Source: Thermoplasmata archaeon
GTDB lineage: Archaea > Thermoplasmatota > Thermoplasmata > Lutacidiplasmatales > UBA184
Assembly (NCBI GenBank): GCA_022750435.1
Contig: JAKIVS010000011.1
Coordinates: 1 to 64,000 of the forward strand
DNA length: 64,000 bases
Reading direction: 5' to 3'
Shown here in pieces: positions 23,908 through 32,233 of the stretch. Under the pieces are notes generated by a model. It was not told the DNA's origin, did not search any database, and saw nothing but the letters and a program-made list of their open reading frames with translations. Position numbers and translations under genes: made by a program. Positions within the stretch are counted from its first letter, which is position 1. Every line of letters begins with the position of its first letter.

Positions 23908-24902
23908 TCGCCGACCGCCCCCCCGCCGAACGCCCGATTCAGCAGGACCACGGCGAATACGTTCACCGCGACGGTGATGACGAGTAGCACGAGGCCAAGC
24001 TCGAGGAGCGCGCTCTGTTCGAGCGGCGTCGTCGCCGCTGTGAGGAAATCGTTCGCGATCCAGCTCGCGATCGTGTTCCCCTGGGCGAGCAGCGAGGTGG
24101 TCAGCTTGTTGTTGTTCCCGATGGTCATCGTGACGGCCATCGTCTCGCCGATGGCGCGCCCGAGGCCGAGGATGACTGCCCCGAAGATCCCGCTCCGGGC
24201 GTATCGGAAGACACCGAGCCACGTCGTTTCCCAGGGAGTCGCCCCGAGACTGAGCGCGGCCTCCCGCTGGGCGGTAGGCACGGCGACCATCGCCTCGCGC
24301 GAAACGGCCGAGATCGTCGGGATGACCATGATGGCGAGGATGATCCCGGCCGTCAGCTTGTCGGCGCCGAAGATCTCCCCGGTGAACAGGCCGGTCCACG
24401 CGAGGTGGGCCCGCAGCGGCGGTTCCACCGTTCCGCGCATGAACGGCACGAGCACGAACAGTCCCCAGAGTCCGTAGATCACCGAGGGGACCGCGGCGAG
24501 CATCTCGACCAGGCTGGCCAGCGGGTCGCGGAGCCATCCGGGGGCGAGTTCGGACATGAACATCGCGATGCCGAGGCTCACAGGGATGCCGAGCAGCATC
24601 CCAATCGCCGCAGTGACGAGAGTGCCCTCGACGAACGGGAGCGCCCCGTACTGAGGCGGGATGGCGTTCGCGTTCCAGACCTGGCCGACGACGAACCCCG
24701 GACCGAAGGTGGTGAGCGACAGCCACGAGCGGTCGACCAGGACCGCGACCAAAACCGCCAGGGCGGCGACCACCGAGAGTCCGATCGCGGTCGTGGCCCA
24801 CCGGAAGACGACGTCCCCATGGCGCCCGAGGCCCCCTCGACGATGCGCCGGTGCCGGGGGCGTCGGGGGAAGGAGGTCGGCCGGCTGCGGAGTGCCGCCC
24901 AC
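23904..24902 (-). CDS. pstC: Phosphate ABC transporter permease PstC
   Basis: First membrane subunit of the phosphate importer, 332 aa. Six helices and the PstC signatures LLGIPVSLGIAMF, MLAAVPSVIYGLWG and PTAQREAALSLGATPWETTWLGVF, the last being the ATPase-contact loop, then GRAIGETMAVTM. The first 30 residues are a Pro-rich cytoplasmic extension. The GTG start lies 7 nt after the pstS stop and the stop overlaps pstA. Confidence 0.95.
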   Translation of the reverse strand: MGGTPQPADLLPPTPPAPAHRRGGLGRHGDVVFRWATTAIGLSVVAALAVLVAVLVDRSWLSLTTFGPGFVVGQVWNANAIPPQYGALPFVEGTLVTAAIGMLLGIPVSLGIAMFMSELAPGWLRDPLASLVEMLAAVPSVIYGLWGLFVLVPFMRGTVEPPLRAHLAWTGLFTGEIFGADKLTAGIILAIMVIPTISAVSREAMVAVPTAQREAALSLGATPWETTWLGVFRYARSGIFGAVILGLGRAIGETMAVTMTIGNNNKLTTSLLAQGNTIASWIANDFLTAATTPLEQSALLELGLVLLVITVAVNVFAVVLLNRAFGGGAVGE

Positions 24903-24909
24903 CCCTCCC

Positions 24910-26133
24910 TCAGTGCGTCGAAACGGGGGCTCCGTTGAATGTCAGCAGCCCGAGGGTGGTCTGGTCCGCTTGGACCACGTTCGCGGGGAGTGGAATGTAG
25001 AAAACGCCCGGCGAGAACGACTGACCCGCCGCCAGCACCCAGTAGATGAAGTGGCCGAGGGCGTTCGCCTCGGACTGCGTCATCGACGAGCCGTACACCG
25101 TTGTCAGGTCGGCGTAGACCATCAGGTAGGAGAAGGTCACAATCGGGTACGTTCCCGACCCGGGTTGGTTGAGCAAGCTGACGTTGTACCAGTCGCCAGT
25201 CCCCGCGGGCAACCCGGAGGCTCCTTCCGAGACCGCCTCCTGGACGTTCGACTGGTTTGCGAGGATGAAGCTCCCGGCGTCGTTCTCGACTGTGGCGAAC
25301 GTCAGGTGGTTGAGGTCCGCGTACGCGAGTTCATCGTACCCGATGGCGCCCGGCGTAATACCGACCGTGCCGGCGACGCCGGTGCTTCCCTTCGCACCCT
25401 CGCCGACGGGCCAGTTGACCGTCAACCCGCGGCCGTATTGGGCCGACCACGTCGCGTTCTCCTGGCTGAGGTAGCTCGTGAACGCGAACGACGTCCCGCT
25501 GCCGTCCAGCCGGTGGACCGTGATGATCGGCATCGCGGGAATCACGACACCCGGGTTGAGGGCCGCAATCTGCGGGGCGCTCCAGTTCGTGATGTCGCCG
25601 AGGTAGATTGCCGCGATGACCGGCCCTGACAGGTTGAGGATGGGAATGAACCCCGGGAGGTTGTACAGGAGGACCACTCCTCCGGCCGTCTCGGGAATGG
25701 TCAAGGTGGGGCCGGGGAGGGCCGCGCGCTGCAACGGGCTCAGGGGCGCATCGGAGGCACCGAAATCGACGGCCTTGTCCTCGAGGGACGTGATGCCCGA
25801 CGAGCTTCCAATGGCTTGGTAGTTGACGTCGACGTTGCAGACCTGGGCGTACTGGGTCGTCCACGTGTTCATCAACGGGTACACGAAGGTCGAGCCTGCG
25901 CCGGTAAGGCCCTGGGAGTCGGCGGCGCAAGCGGCCCCACTGTTCGAGTGGTTGAACCAGCCGCCCGCCGTCGCCCCGTATCCCAGCAGAACTGCCACGA
26001 TGACCACAACGATGACGACGACAAGGATCGGGCCCGTCCGACGCTTCGTCGGAAGGTGAGCGCGGTCGGCGGCGTTCGTCGAGGGCGAGGCGGGAGTCAG
26101 GCTTCCGACAGGGGGTGTCGACGGAGCGCTCAT
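24910..26133 (-). CDS. pstS: Phosphate-binding protein PstS, membrane-anchored
   Basis: Captures phosphate outside the cell and delivers it to PstCA. The 407-aa protein has a cytoplasmic N-terminus of about 33 residues, one uncleaved-looking helix (about 35-55) and then the periplasmic-binding-protein fold. Phosphate-contact segments are recognisable as GAGSTFVYP, SSSGI, DFGASDAPL and RLDGSGTSFAF. There is no lipobox cysteine, so anchoring is by the N-terminal helix. The gene has a long predicted leader (about 88 nt) after a TATA element at 26244-26251, with a tandem repeat array directly upstream. Confidence 0.95.
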   Translation of the reverse strand: MSAPSTPPVGSLTPASPSTNAADRAHLPTKRRTGPILVVVIVVVIVAVLLGYGATAGGWFNHSNSGAACAADSQGLTGAGSTFVYPLMNTWTTQYAQVCNVDVNYQAIGSSSGITSLEDKAVDFGASDAPLSPLQRAALPGPTLTIPETAGGVVLLYNLPGFIPILNLSGPVIAAIYLGDITNWSAPQIAALNPGVVIPAMPIITVHRLDGSGTSFAFTSYLSQENATWSAQYGRGLTVNWPVGEGAKGSTGVAGTVGITPGAIGYDELAYADLNHLTFATVENDAGSFILANQSNVQEAVSEGASGLPAGTGDWYNVSLLNQPGSGTYPIVTFSYLMVYADLTTVYGSSMTQSEANALGHFIYWVLAAGQSFSPGVFYIPLPANVVQADQTTLGLLTFNGAPVSTH

Positions 26134-26243
26134 TCGACTCTGTCCCCCCGCGGACCCGCTCGCCGGGGCGCAGGTCCAAGATCGACTGCGAACCGTGCCG
26201 TGTCCCGGGCTACCCGTTCCATCGGCTTGGGACCTCGGCCGTC

Positions 26244-26251
26244 GGATATAG
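26244..26251 (-). promoter_or_regulatory. TATA element of the pstSCA operon
   Basis: CTATATCC on the minus strand. The implied transcription start is near 26221, giving a leader of about 88 nt before the pstS ATG, long for this genome, where most promoters look leaderless. Confidence 0.55.
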
Positions 26252-26263
26252 ACGATTCTTAGG

Positions 26264-26300
26264 GAGACTCCGGAGGACTCCGGGGACTCCGTAACTCCGG
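26264..26300 (-). repeat. Tandem ACTCC repeat array upstream of the pst promoter (candidate activator site)
   Basis: ACTCC recurs at 26267, 26277, 26286 and 26294, that is every 8-10 bp, about one helical turn, mostly flanked by GG. On the coding (minus) strand of pstS the unit reads CCGGAGT. The array ends about 13 bp upstream of the TATA element, the usual place for an archaeal activator. The string CCGGAGTCT also occurs just upstream of the second pilin promoter, and CGGAGTCTCC upstream of the pilus ATPase gene. Confidence 0.55.
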
Positions 26301-26429
26301 CAGGGACCTCCGAGGTGCCCCGGAGTGCGATCCCGAGGTGATTGCACCTCAGTTGCGAGATTCAGAATTCGCTCTTCGAGGTGGGGAAAGGGAAGGAAAG
26401 GGTTGGTCTAGGGCCTCTACTCGACCGAC

Positions 26430-27821
26430 CTAGATCGAGTAGATGCTGACCTCAGCAGACTCCGTGGCGAAGTTGATGTTGTTTGCCGGGTCCAGCACGA
26501 ACTGCATGAACCGCTGAACTTCGCCCGTGGGGGTCCCAATCGTCACGAACTCGAACGGCCTCCAGCCCTGGTACTGCCCGGTCTGAGCGCCCGCGGCCAG
26601 GATACCGTTCGCGATGGTGCCGCCGCTGCCCGTCGTGGGGACGACCGCCGCCGTCTGGCCGACCGAGGCGAACCCGACAAAGGTCACGCCGGAGCCGGAC
26701 GCGCGAGCGAGTCCGTCCGAGGCGTAGCCGATTGCGTCAGGGTGCGCCGCAACGCCGGCGATGACGAGGGGGTTCCCGTTGCCCTGCTGGGCGGTGATCG
26801 GTTCGATGCCGCAGCTCGCGAGCTGGCCGTCCGGCGAGCAGCCGGAGAAGCCGAGACCCGCCGGCGTGCCGGCGCTGTCGCCGATGCCGAGCAGGCGCGA
26901 GGTGAACGACTGGGTGGTTCCGCTCGAGTCAGAGCGGGCCCATGGCTGAACGGCGTCCGTCGCGGCACCGGTGATAGTCCCCGCCGTGCCCGCGAAGGGC
27001 CCAGCGCACACCGTGAAGCCGCAGGGGGTCGTAGTGCCGCAGATGTCGTTGCCGCTCGCGCAGGCCGCCATGACGGTGCCCGTGTTGGCACCAGCGGGTG
27101 CGCCCGCCGCCGCCTGGACGACGCCGCCGCAGGTCTGACCAACGAGGCACGCGGGGATCTGGTCCCAAACGATGCCGGTGGTCACGGTCCCGCCGTAGGT
27201 GACGCCCTGGGTCTGCGGGAAGGTGTACCCGTGGGGCGCCGAGCCGGTGAAGGCCACGATGCCGCCGTCGTTGGCGATGTAGATCGTCAGCAGAGTGTCC
27301 GCGCTCATGCTAACCAGGCCGTGGGTGTTCAGCACCGGAACGATCACGTCGACCGCGTCGTACGCGACCGTCGTGATGACCGGTTCCGGGCTCGCCTGGC
27401 AACCGTAGCCGCCGGCCGAGACCGGCTGCTCGAGCTGCGTGACCGTCTCCAGCGAGGAAGCGGTCCCGATGTCGACATTCTTCGCGCACACCGAGAGCAT
27501 CCCCGCACCGGAGCCGCCCTGGTTGTTGCTGATGACGACGTCGGAGTTGTTCTGCTGGAACTGCGTCACCGCGAGCGAGTCAAACGGATAGACCGAGGTC
27601 GACCCGCCGATCGTCACAGTGGACTGCGCGTTCGGGCTTCCAATTCCGCCGGTGACTCCGCCCTGCCAGGCGACCAGCCACAGGTACAGCGCCGCCGCGG
27701 CCGCAACCGCGATCAGAATCAGGATCAGCGTCGCCACCACGGGCGACACGGCCTTCTTCTGCTTCTGCATGCGCCGGAACCCCCGGCGGTCGTTCATTCG
27801 TCTCGTTCCCTTTTCGCTCAT
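26430..27821 (-). CDS. PstS-like phosphate-binding protein with type IV pilin N-terminus
   Basis: A 463-aa protein with two unlike parts. Residues 1-23 are strongly basic (RRMNDRRGFRRMQKQKK). Residues 24-52 (AVSPVVATLILILIAVAA...) are a typical archaeal class III signal and pilin assembly helix, normally cleaved after the basic residues by a PibD/EppA-type peptidase. From about residue 67 the chain is a PstS-type binding domain: TIGGSTSVYPFDSL, NNQGGSGAGML and DIGTASSLE align by eye with the phosphate loops of PstS encoded next door. Several Cys pairs (about 112, 155, 240-290) could form disulfides. The ATG at 27821 follows a purine-rich GAGGGG element; in-frame ATGs at 27797 or upstream are possible. 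I infer a phosphate-binding subunit displayed on or with the pilus encoded next to it. Confidence 0.85.
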   Translation of the reverse strand: MSEKGTRRMNDRRGFRRMQKQKKAVSPVVATLILILIAVAAAAALYLWLVAWQGGVTGGIGSPNAQSTVTIGGSTSVYPFDSLAVTQFQQNNSDVVISNNQGGSGAGMLSVCAKNVDIGTASSLETVTQLEQPVSAGGYGCQASPEPVITTVAYDAVDVIVPVLNTHGLVSMSADTLLTIYIANDGGIVAFTGSAPHGYTFPQTQGVTYGGTVTTGIVWDQIPACLVGQTCGGVVQAAAGAPAGANTGTVMAACASGNDICGTTTPCGFTVCAGPFAGTAGTITGAATDAVQPWARSDSSGTTQSFTSRLLGIGDSAGTPAGLGFSGCSPDGQLASCGIEPITAQQGNGNPLVIAGVAAHPDAIGYASDGLARASGSGVTFVGFASVGQTAAVVPTTGSGGTIANGILAAGAQTGQYQGWRPFEFVTIGTPTGEVQRFMQFVLDPANNINFATESAEVSIYSI

Positions 27822-28000
27822 CTCTTTCTTTCCCCTCGTTGGTTTTCGTGCCGTCGCTCTCCTCGTGCCCGAAGGGTGCGCCAGCGGGCGAAGCATCGGG
27901 GTCCGGGTTCTTAGCCGTCCTCGAAAGAGATGCCGTAAGGCCGCGACAATTTCGAGACAAACCGTGTGCGAGCGCGTGGAGGACGGAGTCGCAGGTGGAC

Positions 28001-28024
28001 CACGGAGACTACGGAGTCTCCGTG
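28001..28024. promoter_or_regulatory. 24-bp palindrome with CGGAGTCTCC motif, candidate operator
   Basis: CACGGAGACT, spacer ACGG, then AGTCTCCGTG: a perfect 10-bp inverted repeat. It lies between the divergent PstS-like pilin and pilus ATPase genes, directly upstream of a weak TATA-like CATTCATC (28029-28036) and 38 bp before the ATPase ATG. A further GGAGTC copy is at 27985-27990. The motif matches the array before pstS. Confidence 0.6.
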
Positions 28025-28061
28025 CGCATCATTCATCGGCGGAGGGCCGCTCGCTCCGACG

Positions 28062-29834
28062 ATGCCCCCTCCGGCCAACGCGGCCACTCCGATTTCGGGA
28101 ATGCGGGACCAGCTGCCCGAGCCCCTCCGGCGGGGGATCCCCCCCGGCGCGAAGCCGAAGGATCGGGCGACCCTCCAGAAAGAGGCGACGAAGCTCGAGC
28201 GTACCCTCCTGCATCGTCGGACCGTTCCGGAGAAGATCCTCATCCAGTCCGAGCTGGGGTACATGCGGCGGCAGCTCCTTGGCGACCGGCGCAAGGTCGA
28301 CCTGACCTACGGCGTGAACCCGCCGTTCGCGTTCGTCCACATCGCCTTCAACGAGACGGCGGGAGAGTTCGACTACATCGTCCTGGAGCCGCGTCGGACT
28401 CCGGCGGAGCTGACCCAGATCCTCGACATTCGCCGCAAGATGGAGGCTCTGATGGCTCAAGAGGAGGTTCCGGTCACGGCGGGCGTCTCCCTCTCGGAAT
28501 CGGAAGAACTACGGCAGTACCTCCGGAGCAAATTCCTGAGCGTACTCGACCTGTACAACATCGATGTCGAGCCCCGACGGCAGCCGGTCCTTCTGTACTA
28601 CCTTACCCGAGACTTCCTGGGCCTCGGCCAGACCGACCCGGTGCTGCGGGACCCGTTCTTGGAGGACATCAGTTGCCTCGGTCCGCGAGTTCCGATGTAC
28701 GTCTTCCACCGGGTCTTCGGCTCGCTGCGGACCAACGTCGAATACAATAACGACCTCGAGCTGAACAAGTACGTCTTCCGACTTGCGCAAATCGCGGGAA
28801 AGCACATTTCGATCTACCAGCCAATCCTCGACGCCACTCTCCAGGACGGGAGCCGCATCAATCTCACTCTCGGCACTGAGGTCACACGGAAGGGCTCTAC
28901 CTTCAGCATCCGTAAATTCTCCGCCGACCCCGTCTCTCCGATTGACCTCCTCCGGTTCGGCTCCACCTCGGCGTTCCAGCTCGCCTACTTCTGGACCCTA
29001 GTCGAGAACCACCGATCGCTGCTCATCTCGGGCGGCACGGCCGCCGGGAAGACGACGTTCCTGAACGCCATCTCGATGTTCATTCGTCCGGAGGACAAGA
29101 TCGTCTCGATCGAGGATACGCCGGAGATCCAAATCGACCACCAGAACTGGATCCAATCGGTGGCCCGGACCGGCTATGGCACCGCCTCGGGGATCTCCGG
29201 CGCCTCCGGAATCTCGGGCCCGAGCGGCATGAACAAGTCCGCAGGGACCGTCACGCTCTTCGACCTCCTCGTGACCGCGCTGCGCCAACGCCCGGAGTAT
29301 GTGATCGTCGGTGAGGTTCGTGGCGTCGAATCGTTCACGCTGTTCCAGGCAATTTCAGTGGGCCACGCCTCCATGTCCACAATCCATGCGGGTTCGATCG
29401 CGGAACTCCTCCATCGCGTCGAGAACGAACCCATGAACATCCCGCGCGTCCTCTTCCAGGCGCTCGACTGCGTCGCGTTCCCGGCCCAGGTCGTCGTCAA
29501 CAGCTCCCGGGTGCGCCGGGTGACGGGCGTGACGGAGATTCTCGAGGTCGACGCGGCCACCAATGAACTGCTCACCAACGACACGTTCCGCTGGGAACCG
29601 TCCACCGATTCGTTCACCTACTTCGGGCGAAGCTTCGTGCTGGAAGAGGTCGCGGCCCGGACCGGCAAAACCATGGACGCGCTCACGGCCGAGATGAAAC
29701 GCAAGGAGCGGTACCTCGAGATGATGAGCCATCTCGGAATGACCTACTATAAGGACGTCAGCCACGCGATCGCCTCCTACTACGTGGCCCCGGTGGACTC
29801 CTTCCAGGACCTCGTCAATAAGGTCGCCAAGTAG
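28062..29834 (+). CDS. Type IV pilus/archaellum-type assembly ATPase (GspE/ArlI family)
   Basis: Hexameric secretion ATPase that powers pilin insertion into the filament, 590 aa. The N-terminal domain is about residues 40-280. The RecA-like domain has Walker A SGGTAAGKTTFL (about 323-334), an Asp box near DKIVSIEDTPEI, Walker B-type RPEYVIVGEVRG and the His-box segment SVGHASMSTIHAG. A Gly/Ser-rich stretch (YGTASGISGASGISG) is inserted between the Asp box and Walker B. The start is the ATG at 28062, about 29 nt after a weak TATA-like element; ATG 28101 is an alternative. The platform protein follows after 6 nt. Confidence 0.93.
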   Translation: MPPPANAATPISGMRDQLPEPLRRGIPPGAKPKDRATLQKEATKLERTLLHRRTVPEKILIQSELGYMRRQLLGDRRKVDLTYGVNPPFAFVHIAFNETAGEFDYIVLEPRRTPAELTQILDIRRKMEALMAQEEVPVTAGVSLSESEELRQYLRSKFLSVLDLYNIDVEPRRQPVLLYYLTRDFLGLGQTDPVLRDPFLEDISCLGPRVPMYVFHRVFGSLRTNVEYNNDLELNKYVFRLAQIAGKHISIYQPILDATLQDGSRINLTLGTEVTRKGSTFSIRKFSADPVSPIDLLRFGSTSAFQLAYFWTLVENHRSLLISGGTAAGKTTFLNAISMFIRPEDKIVSIEDTPEIQIDHQNWIQSVARTGYGTASGISGASGISGPSGMNKSAGTVTLFDLLVTALRQRPEYVIVGEVRGVESFTLFQAISVGHASMSTIHAGSIAELLHRVENEPMNIPRVLFQALDCVAFPAQVVVNSSRVRRVTGVTEILEVDAATNELLTNDTFRWEPSTDSFTYFGRSFVLEEVAARTGKTMDALTAEMKRKERYLEMMSHLGMTYYKDVSHAIASYYVAPVDSFQDLVNKVAK

Positions 29835-29840
29835 GGGAGC

Positions 29841-30791
29841 ATGTACGAGAACGCCGAGGCCGCCGCCGATATTCGGCCCGCCGCGACGCCGGCGAAGGCG
29901 AAGAAGGGCGACGACGCCTTTACGGCGAGTTACCGCGCCTTCTGCTATCGCCTCCTCGGCCAACGGTACGACCGAGGGGAAGTCGACGTCATTCTGTCGG
30001 AGCGCCTGAAGCAGGCGGGCCTCTCGATCACCCCGGGGATGCACCTGGCGGTCGTCCAGTTCACCACGGTCCTCGCGTTTGTGGCTTCGCTCGTGTTCGG
30101 TCTGGTCTTCTTCCTGGAGACTCTCCATTCCCCAATGTGGTACGTCTACGTCGCTCTGATCGTTCTCGTCACCGTCGGTGCGGTTCGCGTTGGCTTCGGC
30201 TCGGTCATCTCCAACAAGATCGCGAATCGGAAAGATCAGCTCGACCGAGAACTGCCGTTCACCCTGAGCGAGCTCTCGGTCCTGGCAAGCACAGGCGCCT
30301 CTCCGATCACCCTCGTCCACCGGATGGCCGCGCGGGACCACGACCCCGGCATGACGGGCGAATTCAAGCGGGTTGTCTACAAGACCGACATTCAAGGCGA
30401 GGACCTGATCACCGCTCTCGCTGAGACCGCCAAGGAATCGCCGTCCACCACCGTGCGTGAGGCGTTCTGGGACCTCGCCAACATGATCCACCAGGGAGGG
30501 AGCCTGGATGAGTACCTTCGCAACAAGGCCGACGACGTTCTGAAACTGAAGCGCCTCGTTCAGAAGGAGTTCATCGAGCGGCTGTCGACTTTCCTTGACA
30601 TGTACGTCTCCCTCGTCCTCGTCGGCGTCCTGATGATCGCAGTCGGAGCGTTCCTGCTCAATTCCCTTGGACAAACCGCCGCGGGACTCGACTCCAACCA
30701 GCTTCTTCTCGTCCTGACGTTCGGGCTCGTTCCCCTGGCCGTCATCATGACGGTGATCATGATCTCCATCGCGTACGCACGGGCGGAGTGA
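29841..30791 (+). CDS. Pilus platform protein, F-domain (TadC/ArlJ-like), first copy
   Basis: Inner-membrane platform of the pilus machine, 316 aa. After a basic cytoplasmic N-terminus (1-70) there are two helices (about 75-98 and 102-124). A cytoplasmic T2SSF domain (about 130-240, with RKDQLDRELPFTLSELSVLASTG and WDLANMIHQGGSL) follows, then two C-terminal helices (253-278, 288-312). It is half the length of the double-F-domain ArlJ proteins, the second half being supplied by the next gene, as in TadB/TadC pairs. The stop overlaps the GTG of the next gene. Confidence 0.9.
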   Translation: MYENAEAAADIRPAATPAKAKKGDDAFTASYRAFCYRLLGQRYDRGEVDVILSERLKQAGLSITPGMHLAVVQFTTVLAFVASLVFGLVFFLETLHSPMWYVYVALIVLVTVGAVRVGFGSVISNKIANRKDQLDRELPFTLSELSVLASTGASPITLVHRMAARDHDPGMTGEFKRVVYKTDIQGEDLITALAETAKESPSTTVREAFWDLANMIHQGGSLDEYLRNKADDVLKLKRLVQKEFIERLSTFLDMYVSLVLVGVLMIAVGAFLLNSLGQTAAGLDSNQLLLVLTFGLVPLAVIMTVIMISIAYARAE

Positions 30792-32212
30792 GTGGCATGC
30801 GGGGAAGGGCCGCCACGCTCCTCTTCCTCCTCGCCATCCTCGTCTCCGCCTTGGGAACTTCGGGAACCGCCCACGCCGCGAACAGTGGTTTGATCCAGAT
30901 CGTCCCCCAATCCCCGACGCCCGGAAGCCAGGAGCCCTCCTCTACGCCGACCATCCAGGCGAGCTTCACGGACTCCGTCGCGAAGATCATGCCGGGCTCG
31001 GTCTACGTCGTCGTCGGCGTGGACAATCTGACGGACGATTCCGGTTTCAACGTCTCCACGTCGAGCGTCAGCTGTCCCGTCCCAGGAATTCTGGCCCTGA
31101 AGCCGGGGATCGTGAATGTGACGGTCACCGTCTCCGACACCGCCGGAAATACCCAGAATCTAACCTGGAACTTCACCTACAATCCGAACGCGACCGTCGC
31201 AAGCTCGCCGCTGTTCACGGTCAAGGTCACGACGCTCCTCTTTGACGTCGGGATCGGCGCGGCCGTCGCCGTCGCCTGCTTCTTCGCGTACATTTGGTAC
31301 CTGAAGCAGACCGCCCGATTTGCCTTCCGGAAGTACTTCGCCACCCACCCAGTCCAGAAGGAGTATCTCGTTCTCTACATCCCAGTGATCTGTGCGTTCG
31401 TCTTTCTCTTCTTCGCGATTGCCTACGTCACCCAGAATCCTCAGCTACCTCCGTACACACTGGACGTCGTCTTCATCGTCGCGATTTTTATCGCCCTCAC
31501 CGCGTACGGGATTGACGCACGCCGACAGCTGAGCCGTCTGCGGTCCTACGAACGGGCGTTCGCGCAGCTTCTGTTCGAGATGGCCGACGCCATGCGCGGC
31601 GGGCTCGACCCGGCGAAGGCCCTGTCGGAGCTCGCCAAAACCCACACGAACGTGCTCCGTCGCCCGTTGCGGATCGCCGCCGATGGCCTGCTGCTCGGTC
31701 GGCCGTTCGACGCTGTCCTCCGCGACATGGCGGCTCCGATGAAGAGCCCGCTCATCACGCGGTACGCGGCCCTGATCGCCGACGCCACGAGCGTCGGGGG
31801 GGAGACGGCGACGGTCGTCTACCGGGCGGCGAAGGACATGGACGACTTCGTCAAAATCGAGGAGGAGCGGGCGGCGCAGCTCACGCTCCCGATCGCGGTC
31901 ATCTACATCGCCTTCGGCGTCTTGATGGCGGTACTGTTTGCTCTGCTGTTCATTGCGCCGGAGCTCGGCACGCTGAACATTGGGTTCCTGAACCCAAGCG
32001 GGAACGCGCTGAAGGGGACCACGGCCCCGGCAATCCCCCGCCTCGACACCGCCACCCTCCACGAGCGCTTCTTCGAGCTGATGATCATCAATTCCCTCGG
32101 CACCGGCGCCATCATCGGCGCTTTCAGCGAGGGCCGTGCTCGCTACGGGATCATCCACGCGCTGGCCATGGTCGCCGCGACCACGATCGCCTTCATCCTG
32201 GTGTTCCCCTAA
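30788..32212 (+). CDS. Pilus platform protein, F-domain (TadC-like), with extracytoplasmic N-terminal domain
   Basis: The 474-aa protein begins with a signal-peptide-like segment (about residues 8-31, LLFLLAILVSALGTSGTAHA). A beta-rich ectodomain of about 110 residues follows (NVTVTVSDTAGNTQNLTWNF near its end), resembling an Ig/cadherin-like fold. Then come a helix (about 147-170), two further helices (195-240), and a T2SSF domain (about 250-370, with QLLFEMADAMRGGLDPAKALSELAK). Helices at 378-400, 424-446 and 452-472 complete it. The GTG start is in the GTGA overlap with the previous gene; ATG 30797 is an alternative. The F-domain identity is secure; the ectodomain is not a normal part of this family. 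Confidence 0.87.
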   Translation: MSGMRGRAATLLFLLAILVSALGTSGTAHAANSGLIQIVPQSPTPGSQEPSSTPTIQASFTDSVAKIMPGSVYVVVGVDNLTDDSGFNVSTSSVSCPVPGILALKPGIVNVTVTVSDTAGNTQNLTWNFTYNPNATVASSPLFTVKVTTLLFDVGIGAAVAVACFFAYIWYLKQTARFAFRKYFATHPVQKEYLVLYIPVICAFVFLFFAIAYVTQNPQLPPYTLDVVFIVAIFIALTAYGIDARRQLSRLRSYERAFAQLLFEMADAMRGGLDPAKALSELAKTHTNVLRRPLRIAADGLLLGRPFDAVLRDMAAPMKSPLITRYAALIADATSVGGETATVVYRAAKDMDDFVKIEEERAAQLTLPIAVIYIAFGVLMAVLFALLFIAPELGTLNIGFLNPSGNALKGTTAPAIPRLDTATLHERFFELMIINSLGTGAIIGAFSEGRARYGIIHALAMVAATTIAFILVFP

Positions 32213-32233
32213 CGGGGGAGCGCGGCCACCCGA

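Larger units (their letters stand above)
26134..26429. other. Intergenic region between pstS and the PstS-like pilin gene
   Basis: No coding frame of note on either strand. It holds the pstS leader, a TATA element and the ACTCC repeat array. The stretch next to the pilin gene (about 26340-26429) is relatively AT-rich and may hold the terminator of that gene, but I see no clear hairpin. Confidence 0.6.

Noticed and set aside
26264-26300. Repeat array considered as a CRISPR remnant
   Set aside because: Units are only 8-10 bp with no spacers; the position before a TATA box fits a regulatory array.
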